This document shows, one piece after another, positions 51,210-61,000 of a stretch of DNA of 64,000 bases. The stretch's first letter is position 1. Every line of letters begins with the position of its first letter. The stretch is from assembly GCA_947570215.1 (NCBI GenBank), contig CANOTO010000001.1, positions 62,001 to 126,000 of the forward strand. The letters run 5' to 3'. A program made the position numbers and the translations under genes. Below the pieces are notes generated by a model, which saw only the letters and a list, made by a program, of their open reading frames with translations, was not told the DNA's origin and did no database searches. Origin of the DNA: an uncultured Clostridia bacterium (GTDB taxonomy: Bacteria; Bacillota; Clostridia; Christensenellales; CAG-314).

Positions 51210-51218
51210 CCCCCCCCC
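51210..51218 (+). repeat. homopolymer of nine C in the leader of the barnase operon
   Basis: CTTCT followed by nine C and GCGGCG. The plus-strand spelling C9-GCG is the same as at 39981-39992. It lies 31 bases before ATG 51250 and between promoter and ribosome site. In-frame codons also exist through the tract, so it could affect either RNA structure or an alternative upstream start. Confidence 0.85.
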
Positions 51219-51249
51219 GCGGCGCAAATTCGAAAAGGAGAAAGGACAA

Positions 51250-53679
51250 ATGAGACAAAAGAAACTCGCTCTTGTGTCGCTTGTTCTTGTATTTTGCTGT
51301 ACGCTGATTCTTGCCGCGTGCCAAAATCAAGTTACGGTAACGTATTCCTATAACGGCGGAATAATATCATCTACCGTAAACAAAGGCGACTGTGCAACCC
51401 CGCCCACTTACAACGTTCCGGACGGTTACGAAATAGTATGGTACGACGACATAAACTTCAAAACCAAGTGGGACTTGACCGCGCCTGTTACGGAAGACAT
51501 TACGTTGTTCGGCAAGTTAGAAGCCAAGCCCGTACAAATAACCTTCGTTAAAAACGGCGAAACGGTAGATACCACAAGCGTTCCCGCGGCGGACAGAATA
51601 GTCTACCCCGCAATAAGCGGCAATACCGCGACCATATGGTACGAAGACGAAGCCGCAACCAAAATATGGAATTGCGACCAACCCGCGGGCAACAGTCGCA
51701 CGCTTTACGGCAAGGACGTTGCGCTTACCACTATTGCGCAGGCACTCGAGATAGCCGAAACGCACGTAGAGGAAGCCACGACGGAAAGATATCTGATAAA
51801 AGGTACCGTAAAAGCCGTAAGCAATGCGTCCTACGGAGAAATGACAATAACCGACGGCACTAACGATCTGTACGTTTACGGCAGCTACGCTTCCGACGGA
51901 GTAAACAGATATTCCGATTTAGTAAAAAAGCCGTATAAAGGCGACGAAGTGCTGCTATACTGTACGCTGCAGAACTTCCAAGAAAAAACGAAACAGGCCA
52001 AGTCGGCGTGGATTATCGACTTCGCATCCGTACCGGATACAAGCTTTAACGAAGCGGACTACACCGCCATGAACTTGGAATACGCGCGCTTTGCCGATGC
52101 GGGAACATTGGTAAAGGTAACGGGCGTAGTATCGCAAATTATTTACGCCGAAGGAATGAAGCCCTGCGGATTTTACCTTATCGACAATACGTCTTCTATT
52201 TACGTGTACGACTCTCAATTAACGCCGCAGGTTAAAGTCGGCAATACCGTCACGCTTTGCGCGGAAAAAGCGTATTACGTATTAGAGTCGGAAAAGGCAA
52301 ACGCAATAAAATTCGGATACTTGGGTTGTAATCAGCTTCAAGACGCTCATTTGATAAACAATGACAACAACACCTCCGCATTCGATAACAGCTGGATGCA
52401 GGAAAAGACCGTAAAAGAAATTATGGAAACCCCCGTAACGCAGGACGTGGCTTCTCTTACGTACAAAACCACCGCTCTTATACGGAAAGTTCCCGGAAAC
52501 GGCTTTACAAACTACTACGTGAACGATATAGACGGCATAACCGGTTCATACGTTTACACTATGTGCAGCGGAAGTGACTTTACTTGGTTGGACGAATTCG
52601 ACGGTAAGATTTGTACCGTGTACCTGTCCCCGCTTAACGCCAAGAGCAATCCTTCGGGTTGCTTGTGGAGATTTATTCCCATAGCCGTAAAATATGAAAA
52701 CTACACTTTCGATAAAGCCGACGCGGCGGAATTTGCAATAAAGTACTACGCCGCAGACCAATTCCAATCGCAATATAAATACTGCGATTTGACGGATTTA
52801 ACGATAGACCTTACCACAAGCGTTTCGTCCGATCTGCTCGGCATATCCGACGTAAAAATACAATACTCTTCCAGCAATCCCGCGGTTATGTCCATAGACA
52901 CGCAGGGTTCGGCAGTTAAAGCTACGCTGTGCGGAACGGGCGAAACCACCATTACGATGAGAGCTACGTACGCAGGCTACAAAACTTACGAACAAACGAA
53001 AAAGATAACCGTAACCGAAGCTCAGCTGTATCCCAACGCCTTTAATGTTAGTCAGGCAATAAGCGCGGCGCTTCAAGAACAGGTTACCGTAAGCGGAATA
53101 GTAGGACCTTCGCTTGTAAACAGAGACGGGTTCTATCTCATCGACGAAACGGGCGCGATAGCCGTTACGACAACGGGCGACGTATTGGCGACGGTAAAGG
53201 TAGGCAACCATGTCGTGCTGAAAGGCGTCAGATCGCAGTTCAACTCCGGTTCGGACAAATCGCAATTCGGTCAGAGCTGCGTATTAGACTGCGAATTGCT
53301 TGCTAACTACTACGGCGAAAAGGAGTACGCAACAGACAGCTTCGTAAGCGGACAAACGCTTGAAAGCCTTAAAGCACTTGACACGAAAGAAGATCATACC
53401 ACCACCGTTTACGTATTGGAAAACGCAAAATTCGTACGCGAAGAAACGGCTTTTTATACCAAGATGATTTTAGCCGTAGGCGAAACTACAATCGACCTGT
53501 ATTGCAGCAGCGCAAACCAATACCGCTGGTTAAACGATTATATATCAAGCGGCAAAACGTTCAAAGTCGAACTGGCTTTGTGCAACTGGAACGGAAAGGC
53601 CTATTTTACAGGTTGTCTACTCGCCGTCTATAACGAAGACGGAACTAAAACATGCAACACACTGAATTTCCAACAATAA
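51250..53679 (+). CDS. lipoprotein with repeated OB-fold-like domains, 809 aa
   Basis: The start is ATG 51250 (MRQKKLALVSLVLVF) after AAAGGAGAAAGG. Lipobox LILAAC gives Cys24. Residues about 30-90 hold a beta-grasp/Flg_new-like segment. Three or more OB-like domains follow, each opening TIAQALEIAETH-, NVSQAISAALQ- or similar and continuing Y-x-I-x-G-T-V (YLIKGTVKAVSNASYGEMTITDGT, VKVTGVVSQIIYAEGMKPCGFYLID, VTVSGIVGPSLVNRDGFYLIDETG). Such OB domains occur in exported nucleases and nucleic-acid-binding proteins. One Ig-like (Big2) domain lies near 530-600. There is no obvious catalytic site. It is first gene of the barnase/barstar operon. Confidence 0.8.
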   Translation: MRQKKLALVSLVLVFCCTLILAACQNQVTVTYSYNGGIISSTVNKGDCATPPTYNVPDGYEIVWYDDINFKTKWDLTAPVTEDITLFGKLEAKPVQITFVKNGETVDTTSVPAADRIVYPAISGNTATIWYEDEAATKIWNCDQPAGNSRTLYGKDVALTTIAQALEIAETHVEEATTERYLIKGTVKAVSNASYGEMTITDGTNDLYVYGSYASDGVNRYSDLVKKPYKGDEVLLYCTLQNFQEKTKQAKSAWIIDFASVPDTSFNEADYTAMNLEYARFADAGTLVKVTGVVSQIIYAEGMKPCGFYLIDNTSSIYVYDSQLTPQVKVGNTVTLCAEKAYYVLESEKANAIKFGYLGCNQLQDAHLINNDNNTSAFDNSWMQEKTVKEIMETPVTQDVASLTYKTTALIRKVPGNGFTNYYVNDIDGITGSYVYTMCSGSDFTWLDEFDGKICTVYLSPLNAKSNPSGCLWRFIPIAVKYENYTFDKADAAEFAIKYYAADQFQSQYKYCDLTDLTIDLTTSVSSDLLGISDVKIQYSSSNPAVMSIDTQGSAVKATLCGTGETTITMRATYAGYKTYEQTKKITVTEAQLYPNAFNVSQAISAALQEQVTVSGIVGPSLVNRDGFYLIDETGAIAVTTTGDVLATVKVGNHVVLKGVRSQFNSGSDKSQFGQSCVLDCELLANYYGEKEYATDSFVSGQTLESLKALDTKEDHTTTVYVLENAKFVREETAFYTKMILAVGETTIDLYCSSANQYRWLNDYISSGKTFKVELALCNWNGKAYFTGCLLAVYNEDGTKTCNTLNFQQ

Positions 53680-53680
53680 T

Positions 53681-54301
53681 ATGAAAAACTTTAACAAAAT
53701 ATTATCCGTCGCATTGACGGTACTGCTTGTATTAACGCTTGTAATATTTCCCATAGGTTGTTGGGACAATGACAATCCGCCGTCCGACAAGAACGACGTC
53801 GACAATTCCACAATAATCGGCGGTTCCAACGACAACGAAGACAAAACGGACATCCCGAACGGCACGGATAAGCCCGACGATTCTACCGACAAACCAGACA
53901 ATAACGACAAGCCTGCGGAAGATAAATTCGAAGACTACGGTATGAACGTAATAACCGTACGGCTCGATAACGTAAACGTAACGGAAAAAGGTATATACAA
54001 CACGAAGGAAGAAGTGGGCGCGTATATTTATCTGTTTCACAAGCTGCCGAGCAATTACAACTCGAATAAATCTTACGTAACGAAAAATTATACCAAACAG
54101 AATAAGCTGAGTTATACGGGCGGAACGTTCCAAAACCGCGAAGGACTGTTGCCCAAAGCAAGCGGACGAACGTTTACCGAGTGCGACATAGGATATACCG
54201 GCGGCGGAAGAAACGCGTTGAGAATAGTATTTTCTTCGGATTTTCTGATATTCTACACCGGCGACCACTACGACAGCTTTTCTATAATGAGATTCGTATG
54301 A
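53681..54301 (+). CDS. exported barnase-type ribonuclease (N1/T1 family), 206 aa
   Basis: The ATG lies one base after the previous stop. A signal peptide ending VIFPIGC (Cys27; lipobox with Pro at -3, so lipidation is likely but not certain) is followed by a D/N/P-rich linker (28-85) and a barnase domain (about 108-206). EVGAYIYLFHKLPSNY, FQNREGLLPKASGRTFTECDIGYTGGG and the end FYTGDHYDSF match barnase. The catalytic Glu (167), two Arg (177, 181) and His (196) are all conserved, so it should cleave RNA after purines, probably guanosine. It is translated with its inhibitor by an ATGA overlap. Confidence 0.93.
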   Translation: MKNFNKILSVALTVLLVLTLVIFPIGCWDNDNPPSDKNDVDNSTIIGGSNDNEDKTDIPNGTDKPDDSTDKPDNNDKPAEDKFEDYGMNVITVRLDNVNVTEKGIYNTKEEVGAYIYLFHKLPSNYNSNKSYVTKNYTKQNKLSYTGGTFQNREGLLPKASGRTFTECDIGYTGGGRNALRIVFSSDFLIFYTGDHYDSFSIMRFV

Positions 54302-54543
54302 CGGTAAAAATCGACTGCAAAGAATTTAACGAAAAACCGCTGTTTATCGCCCGAATGCGGCAAGTTTTTCCCGAAGTGTTCAGCTTAAATTACGACTCGC
54401 TAATAGACGGCGTTCGCGGAACGGAAGATAACGTTACAATCGAATTAACAAACTTCGGCTGCTACGCAGACGCGGCAAATTTACAAGAAGTATTTGCGAT
54501 AATAGAACGCGAAAACCCTACGGTGCGCTTCGTATTACGTTAA
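54298..54543 (+). CDS. barstar-family ribonuclease inhibitor, 81 aa
   Basis: ATG 54298 overlaps the barnase stop (ATGA). MTVKIDCKEFNEKPLFIARM and VFSLNYDSLIDGVRG match barstar's YYGENLDALWDCLTG; the two Asp that enter the barnase active site (35 and 39 in barstar) are present as Asp33 and Asp37. The end VRFVLR is the usual last strand. It lacks a signal peptide, so it protects the cytoplasm. The barstar Trp38 is Ile here. The family call is good; specificity for the neighbouring RNase is inferred from coupling. Confidence 0.9.
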   Translation: MTVKIDCKEFNEKPLFIARMRQVFPEVFSLNYDSLIDGVRGTEDNVTIELTNFGCYADAANLQEVFAIIERENPTVRFVLR

Positions 54544-54568
54544 GGCGGTATAATTTAATTCAAAACAT

Positions 54569-54600
54569 AAAACGCTTGAAAAATAATTTCAAGCGTTTTT
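54569..54600. terminator. terminator of the barnase/barstar operon, also usable for ppiB
   Basis: AAAACGCTTGAAA (54569-54581), short loop, TTTCAAGCGTTTTT (54587-54600). The symmetric A/T flanks suit both strands. Confidence 0.85.
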
Positions 54601-54662
54601 GTATAGTTTTTATCCGCGCATACGTCTGCGCGGCGTGCTGCAAATACTATTACGGCTGTTCG

Positions 54663-55181
54663 TTATATTTTGACAGGTTCGGGATAGGTTTCGCCGAAGG
54701 TTTCCACCGTGACGGAAGCCATTACCTGCGGTTCGTACGGACGGTCCGAGTAGTCGCAACGGGTATTAGCTATCTCGTCCACTACTTCCATTCCGCCGAT
54801 AACGCGCCCGAATGCGGCGTACGCTCCGTCGAGATGGGGAGCGTCCTTGTGCATAATAAAAAACTGACTGCCGGCGCTGTTGGGACTCATAGCTCTTGCC
54901 ATAGATATTACCCCGCGCTCGTGCTTTAAGCCGTTGGCGCAGCCGTTTTGAGCAAACTCGCCCTTGATTGCATATCCCGGTCCGCCCGTCCCCGTACCGT
55001 TGGGGCAACCGCCTTGTATCATAAAGCCCTTGATTACGCGGTGGAATATAAGTCCGTTATAAAAATCCTTGCTTACAAGACTTATAAAATTGTTTACGGT
55101 ATTGGGCGCAACATCGGGATAAAGCTCGACCGTTATACGTTTACCGTCCTGCATTGTAATAGTAACCTGCGGATTTTGCAT
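54663..55181 (-). CDS. ppiB: cyclophilin-type peptidyl-prolyl isomerase
   Basis: The 172-aa single-domain cyclophilin has FISLVSKDFYNGLIFHRVIKGFMIQGGCP, GYAIKGEF, GVISMARAMSPNSAGSQFFIM, LDGAYAAFGRVIGGMEVVD and the catalytic Arg in FHRV. No signal peptide is seen, so it is cytoplasmic. CAAGGAG precedes the ATG. It is monocistronic and convergent with the barstar gene. Confidence 0.96.
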   Translation of the reverse strand: MQNPQVTITMQDGKRITVELYPDVAPNTVNNFISLVSKDFYNGLIFHRVIKGFMIQGGCPNGTGTGGPGYAIKGEFAQNGCANGLKHERGVISMARAMSPNSAGSQFFIMHKDAPHLDGAYAAFGRVIGGMEVVDEIANTRCDYSDRPYEPQVMASVTVETFGETYPEPVKI

Positions 55182-55406
55182 AAAAAAATCTCCTTGAATT
55201 TTTTTATTAAATTATATTCCATATTACATGCATTGTCAATTACGCGGCTGCATCCGCCGTCCTTTTTATTTGACTTTAACGGCATACTCGGGTATAATAC
55301 CTGTAATTCGTTTCGGCGTTTACAACCTTACGGAGCTGAAACACGAAAAGTTTGATGCGATACGGATACCAAACGCCGAAAAATATCAATAAAAGGAGCG
55401 GAAATT

Positions 55407-56639
55407 ATGCTTACAACAAAACAAATGGAACGTTACGCCGAGCTTGCCGTCTCGATAGGCGCGAACATGCAAAAGGGGCAGGAGGTAGTTATACGCTGCG
55501 ACGTTAACTGTCAAGACTTCGCCCATCTTATTGCGCAAAAGGCGTACGAATTGGGAGCGAAAAAGGTGCATATGGAGTGGCGCGACGAAAAGCTTGACAG
55601 AATAAATATGCTCAACGCCGACAAAGACGCTTTGTGCGATATTCCGAGTTATCAAACGGAATTGTGGAACTACTTTATCGAGCGCAAATGCTGTCTTATA
55701 TCTATATCCGCAGACGACCCGAACAAATACAAGGGATGCGATGCCGACAAGCTTGCCGCATACCAAGTGGCGTTCCAAACGGCGCGTCAAGCATTCCGTA
55801 ACGCCACAATGTCCAACTATCTCCGTTGGACGATAGTGTCCGTTCCAACTCCCGAATGGGCGAAACAAGTATTTCCCAATATGCCGACGGACGAAGCGAT
55901 GGACAAAATGTGGAAGGCGATAGGTCACATTATGCGTTTGGATCAAGACAATCCGACTGCTGCGTGGAGAAAGCATATCGATACGTTGGTTGCCCGTGCG
56001 GAATTTATGACCGAGCATAACTTCGAGTATCTGCATTTAACCAACAAACACGGTACGGACTTGACGGTAGGATTGGCTCTCGGCCACGTATGGATAGCCG
56101 CCGAAGAAGCGGGGCAGGACGGAATACCGTTTACCGCCAATATGCCTACGGAAGAAGTGTTTACCGCGCCGCACAACCGCAAAATAAACGGTACGGTAGT
56201 TAACGCGCTGCCGCTTGTTAACAACGGCAACGTAATAGACGACTTCTCGATTACGTTCAAAAACGGCAGGGTAGTAAATTATTCCGCAAAGGTGGGCTAC
56301 GACGCGCTAAAAGGATTGCTCGAAAGCGACGAAGGCGTACTGTCGCTCGGAGAAATAGCGTTAATAGGCAAAAACTCTCCTATTGCGGAAAGCGGAATAC
56401 TGTTCTACAATACGTTATTCGACGAAAATGCCAGCTGTCACCTTGCTTTCGGGGCAAGCTACCCCACAACCGTAAAAGACGGAAACAATATGACTGCCGA
56501 ACAGCTTGCGCAGCACGGAATGAACCAAAGCATACAACACGTAGACTTTATGGTCGGAACAAAGGATATGAACATTGACGGCATAGGGTACGACGGAAAG
56601 GTTACGCCCGTGTTCCGCGACGGCGACTGGATTATTTGA
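55407..56639 (+). CDS. M29-family aminopeptidase
   Basis: The 410-aa thermophilic-type aminopeptidase (AmpS/PepS-like) has MTEHNFEYLHLTNKHGTDLTVGL, ANMPTEEVFTAPH (metal-ligand Glu), SLGEIALIGKNSPI (Glu), CHLAFGASYP (His, Tyr) and SIQHVDFMVG (His, Asp), the full two-metal ligand set. It removes N-terminal residues from peptides in the cytoplasm. AAAAGGAGCGG precedes the ATG. It is alone, with a terminator at 56922. Confidence 0.95.
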   Translation: MLTTKQMERYAELAVSIGANMQKGQEVVIRCDVNCQDFAHLIAQKAYELGAKKVHMEWRDEKLDRINMLNADKDALCDIPSYQTELWNYFIERKCCLISISADDPNKYKGCDADKLAAYQVAFQTARQAFRNATMSNYLRWTIVSVPTPEWAKQVFPNMPTDEAMDKMWKAIGHIMRLDQDNPTAAWRKHIDTLVARAEFMTEHNFEYLHLTNKHGTDLTVGLALGHVWIAAEEAGQDGIPFTANMPTEEVFTAPHNRKINGTVVNALPLVNNGNVIDDFSITFKNGRVVNYSAKVGYDALKGLLESDEGVLSLGEIALIGKNSPIAESGILFYNTLFDENASCHLAFGASYPTTVKDGNNMTAEQLAQHGMNQSIQHVDFMVGTKDMNIDGIGYDGKVTPVFRDGDWII

Positions 56640-56921
56640 GAGCGGATAAACTTCGCAACTTTGTAAAACGTCATAGCCCGCGTCGATCATTTACGTAAAA
56701 TAAACTCCCTGTTCGGGCTATTCGTTTGCCGCGTCTTGCTTGATTCCGCGTCCGCAAATAGATCGGTAAATGTAATTTACATTACGTTCCGTTTCGAAAA
56801 TACGCTTTTTGCACTGCTATTAAGTTAATAAACGGAAAGATATAATAAACATTATAAACGCATTATCAATAAAGAATATAAGAATAATTATATTGACTTA
56901 GGCATTAGTTATGATAATTAA
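56640..56921. other. gene-free region after the M29 peptidase
   Basis: Up to the terminator at 56922 I see no coding frame with a ribosome site and no clear RNA structure; the right half is AT-rich. Confidence 0.5.
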
Positions 56922-56957
56922 ATATCCGACGCGGAATTCATCGCGTCGGATATTTTT
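56922..56957. terminator. bidirectional terminator between the M29 peptidase and the ZIP gene
   Basis: ATATCCGACGCG (56922-56933), 8-base loop, CGCGTCGGATAT (56942-56953), TTTTT on the plus side and A/T-rich on the other. Confidence 0.88.
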
Positions 56958-56976
56958 ATCGGCAAAATGCTTTATC

Positions 56977-57837
56977 TTAGAACATTACGAGCAAAAAGCC
57001 CGCAAGAACGCCCACAAATAAGGACAGGGCGGGCAATTTGCTTTTCCACATAAGAATAGACTCGGGCAGCAATTCGCCGAATACGACGTATAACATAGCC
57101 CCGCTTGCGAATCCCAACGACAGTACCAGCATAATCTCGTTTATACCGCCCAGAGCATACCCCAAAAGCGCGCCCAACACGGTAGGCAAGCCCGACAAAG
57201 CCGTAAGCAAAACTGCCTTGACCCTGCCCATACCGCCGGTAATAAGCGGAACCGATACCGCCATACCTTCGGGAATGTTGTGTAATCCGATTACAATCGC
57301 CATAATAAAGCCGCTGCCGGAAAAAAGATTTCCTACTACGTCGGGAGTTATGGCGTATGACGCGCCGATGACCATACCTTCGGGTAAATTGTGCAACGCT
57401 ATTGCCATCATCATCACAAGTCCTGCGACAAACAAATTGGATTTCTCGCTTTTGTGCTTTTCCAGATGATCGGAGTGAATCAATTCGTCAAGATTATCCG
57501 CAGTTTGCGGATGCTTGTCGTCAATATGCTTTACTTCCCTGTTGGCGTGCCTGTCGATTACGAAATTGAGCAAATACACCACCGCATAGCCTACTGCCAC
57601 GGCTGCGACAACGATTATCGGAGTCCAATTGGGAAGAGTTCCTTCCTTCATCATCTCGATAGGCTCGCTCATAAGGTCGAAGCAAACGACGGAAAGCATA
57701 ATACCGCCGGCAAAAGCCAACAGCAAGCTTACAACCTTGTTGGAATCGCGGCGCAATACGGCGCCGATAAGTCCGCCCAAGCCGGTGCCGATTACTCCTG
57801 ATATAAACGTTATAACTATTATCGCGAAATAATCCAT
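56977..57837 (-). CDS. ZIP-family metal transporter
   Basis: The 286-aa protein has eight predicted helices. The metal-site motifs HNLPEGMVIG and HNIPEGMAVS (helices IV and V) and a His-rich cytoplasmic loop (KHIDDKHPQ...HSDHLEKHKSEK, about 110-135) define the GufA/ZupT-type ZIP branch. It imports zinc or another divalent metal. A promoter with TTGTCT-17-TATACT lies upstream at 57889-57917. No Zur box was recognised. Confidence 0.93.
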   Translation of the reverse strand: MDYFAIIVITFISGVIGTGLGGLIGAVLRRDSNKVVSLLLAFAGGIMLSVVCFDLMSEPIEMMKEGTLPNWTPIIVVAAVAVGYAVVYLLNFVIDRHANREVKHIDDKHPQTADNLDELIHSDHLEKHKSEKSNLFVAGLVMMMAIALHNLPEGMVIGASYAITPDVVGNLFSGSGFIMAIVIGLHNIPEGMAVSVPLITGGMGRVKAVLLTALSGLPTVLGALLGYALGGINEIMLVLSLGFASGAMLYVVFGELLPESILMWKSKLPALSLFVGVLAGFLLVMF

Positions 57838-57888
57838 AAATTCATTACTCTTTTGTGTTTTGTTTTCAAGTGAAATCGCAACTTTATT

Positions 57889-57917
57889 AGTATAACCATT
57901 CTGCGGGCAAAAGACAA
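57889..57917 (-). promoter_or_regulatory. promoter of the ZIP transporter gene
   Basis: Minus strand TTGTCT (57912-57917), 17 bases, TATACT (57889-57894); leader about 45 bases. Confidence 0.65.
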
Positions 57918-58011
57918 GCGTACGAGTATAAAAATATAAAACAATGTATTATACATTACTCTGCACGCATACAACAATACAGCGCGTCAATCTACACTGC
58001 GCTATGTAGTA

Positions 58012-58041
58012 AAACGCTTGAAGCATTAGCTTCAAGCGTTT
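58012..58041 (-). terminator. hairpin after the 1952-aa gene
   Basis: AAACGCTTGAAGC (58012-58024), ATTA, GCTTCAAGCGTTT (58029-58041). The stem is near-identical to the one at 54569. The U-tract on the minus strand is short. Confidence 0.75.
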
Positions 58042-58056
58042 ATATTTGATTATGCT

Positions 58057-61000
58057 TTACCAATAAGCGATTTCGCCATTGTCGGCATTTTTGACAATTG
58101 CAGTCGCGTCGCCGTAGTTCGGAGTCATCAGGTTGAGATCCAACGAAGCGGTGATAATGCTTGCCAATTTTAGAGTGCCGCTGACGTTGCGCAAACGGCA
58201 ATCGTCTTCATGCTTGACGTCGAGAGTTATGTCTCCCAATGCGCTGCTGATTTGCGACAAAGCGAGATCGAGCGTGAATTTACCCGATAAGTGAACTTGA
58301 CTGTTATCGTTCAAGGTCATAGTTTCGTCGATTTCGGAATATCTGTAATCCTTGATTACGTTTTCAATAAGTATTTCTTTATCGCTTCCCTGCGGCTTGG
58401 TTATCTCCTTTTCTATCAAGTTAGAGAAGTTTACCATTTCCAAAATGTAGTCCATTATGTTGGACGTAAACTGTTCTAACGTCAAGTCAAGCGCAGCGAA
58501 ATTCTTTTCGTGATAACCGTCGGCAATTTTCGTTTCCACGCGCACCCTGCGAGTGCCTGTAACTATATATTTTTTACCGTGACGTTCCCATCCTTCCCAA
58601 GTATTGCAATTACCGAGCGGTCCGGGTTCGCTTCCGCACTTGGAACAATACTTGTACTCCTCGTCCGCGCGATAGTATTCCTTGTCCGTCCAGCAATTTC
58701 TCACAACGGATATGCGTTCTCTTTCTCCGTCGAAGTACAAATAACTTTCTCCGCCGTTATCGTAGAAAGCAATGCTTTCCGCCAATCCGCTCGATTTGCT
58801 TTCGCGCCCGTTTCCACGGACAATCTTAACCGTAAAGAACGTCTTTTCGTGTTCGTTTATATCAACCTTGGCGAATAACTTTATATCTACGTCTTTGGCG
58901 ATGGGGATACCCAAATGAATCGAGCCTTCGATATTGAAGGAGCGGAGCATATTGCCGGTAGTTTCGTCCTTGACTCCGTCGGTCGCAGTTACGTTAACCG
59001 CAGATAGCAGTTGTTTTATACTGTCAAAGTTGATATGGTACGTCGCGGAGTCGTACGCTAAAATATCCTGAACTGCGGTATAATCCTCCGCATTATCCAC
59101 TTCCTGATACGGCATGTCGCCGACGGTCGTAGACGCTTCCACAGTCATACCTTGAAGCTTGACCTGAATCGTGTCGTACTTCAATTCGAGATTATTGAGG
59201 ACAAAGCCGTTGCCGTACAGTCCCGCATTGAGCGTTACGTCTCCGAGCGCAGCAAGCAATACGTTGCCGTTGAGAGACATATTAAATACATTGTCACGAT
59301 AGCTTAGCTCCTTGATTATCGTAGAGTAATCTATCTCCTTGCCTTCCACTTCATCCTTAGCGGCAAATATCTTACCGATAAGATCGCCGATTTGTGGAAT
59401 TGCCGATTGCAGCTTGGCAAATTCGTCCTTGCAGCCCATAACCGCTTCGAGCGATACGCTTGCGCGCAGCTTGTTATTGTAGGTTACGTAAATTCGGTTA
59501 GCGCCGTTTTCGTCCTTCTTCAACGCAACGTCTATACTGTACGTCTTATTGGTTCCGTTGCCGAGCGCTGCGCTCAACGTCAGTTTTGCGCGAAGCTGCG
59601 TGTTGCCTTTGTCCGTTTCGTTGTAATAGAACTCGAAATACGAGCCTGCGTTTAGAGTATAAACAGTCTTGTCGACAGTTACAAAGCTGTCCTGCGTAAA
59701 TGTAAACTTCCAGCAGTTAGTAGCCACCAATTGCTCGATAGCGGGCATATAGTCGTCTAACACTTGCTCTATTGCAACGTAATCGTCCGTATCGGAAAAG
59801 TCGTAGTAAGCAGCCTTGTCGGAAGCTCTAATTTCCAACGTTTTATTGATTTGCGCAATCGGAAGAACCATCTTGTCAAGTTTGCCGTCCGTAAATATCG
59901 CCGAAACGTTGAAGCTTGCTAACGTAAGCCCTAACCGTACGCCGCCGTCCGTATTTGCAACAGTTAACGAATTGATTATTTCCTTAACGTTTACGTCGCC
60001 GAACACAGTTATAATATCCAAGCCTGCGCCCGCATCGGTTGCTCCTGAAAACTCGTGAACAAGATCGTCGATTCTCTTGACAAGCTCGGAGATTCTGTCA
60101 ACGTCTCCCTGTACCAAAATTTGGTCGTCGTAGTTTATTCTTATTTTACCGTTCGAATAACAAACGTTAAGATTTTTTAGCTTGAATCTGTAAACTCCGT
60201 TTAACAAATCGATATTGGCGTTTACGGTATTGCTGTCGTCAATCTTAATTGTAAGATTTGTAGTAAAGTCGCCGTCGGGCCGAGCAACGGTTTTGCTTGC
60301 AGCTTTAACGCATGCGCTCTCGATATCTACCGCGACGTTGGCAAACGCCAAGCCTTCGACCGAAACGCCGAGTCCGTCCGCTGCGTTTAGAGTTACCGTA
60401 AATACGCTTGCATCAAGCCGGCTTCCGTCCACGCCGATTGTGAGTTTGCTTCCGTCGAACGCAAGCGAATTGACTAATTGAACGTATTCGATACCGCCGT
60501 TGGCAAGTTTTGCAACAGCGCCGTTTACAAAGTCTATCAGTACGTCGAGATATTCGTTATAGCCCTTGAAGCTATTGAGAGTATCCGTTACGCTTTGCTT
60601 ATCGGAGTTACCGCCGCTACCGCCTACGCTTACCGCAAGCGTCAACTTGTCCGATTTGAGATAAATTACGTTATCTACAAACCATATCTCGGCGTCGATC
60701 ATCTTCGTGCCGTTATACGACACGCCGGCATTTACATAAAGTCCGCCGCTGTAAACGATTTCCGCATTTATACAATACGCATGTCCGCCGAAAGCTACCG
60801 TGCCTTTAACGTTCACGCCGTAGCCCTGCGCGCTTAGCAGGTTCTTGATTGCGGGAGCGAAAGCTTCCGCAATCGCTACCAAATCTACGCAATCGTCTGT
60901 TATAACTTGCGGATATTCGTTACCGCTTGTAAGCGTAGCCGTAAGCCTTACGTCGCCGATAGATAGGTTGACGTTATCCAGCGTAACGCTGCTGCCGTTC

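Larger units (their letters stand above)
50904..51249. other. divergent intergenic region with both promoters and a nine-C tract
   Basis: It contains the leftward kinase promoter (50990-51018), the rightward promoter of the OB-fold/barnase operon (51070-51097), a nine-C run at 51210-51218, and an AAGGAGAAAGG ribosome site before ATG 51250. Confidence 0.7.
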
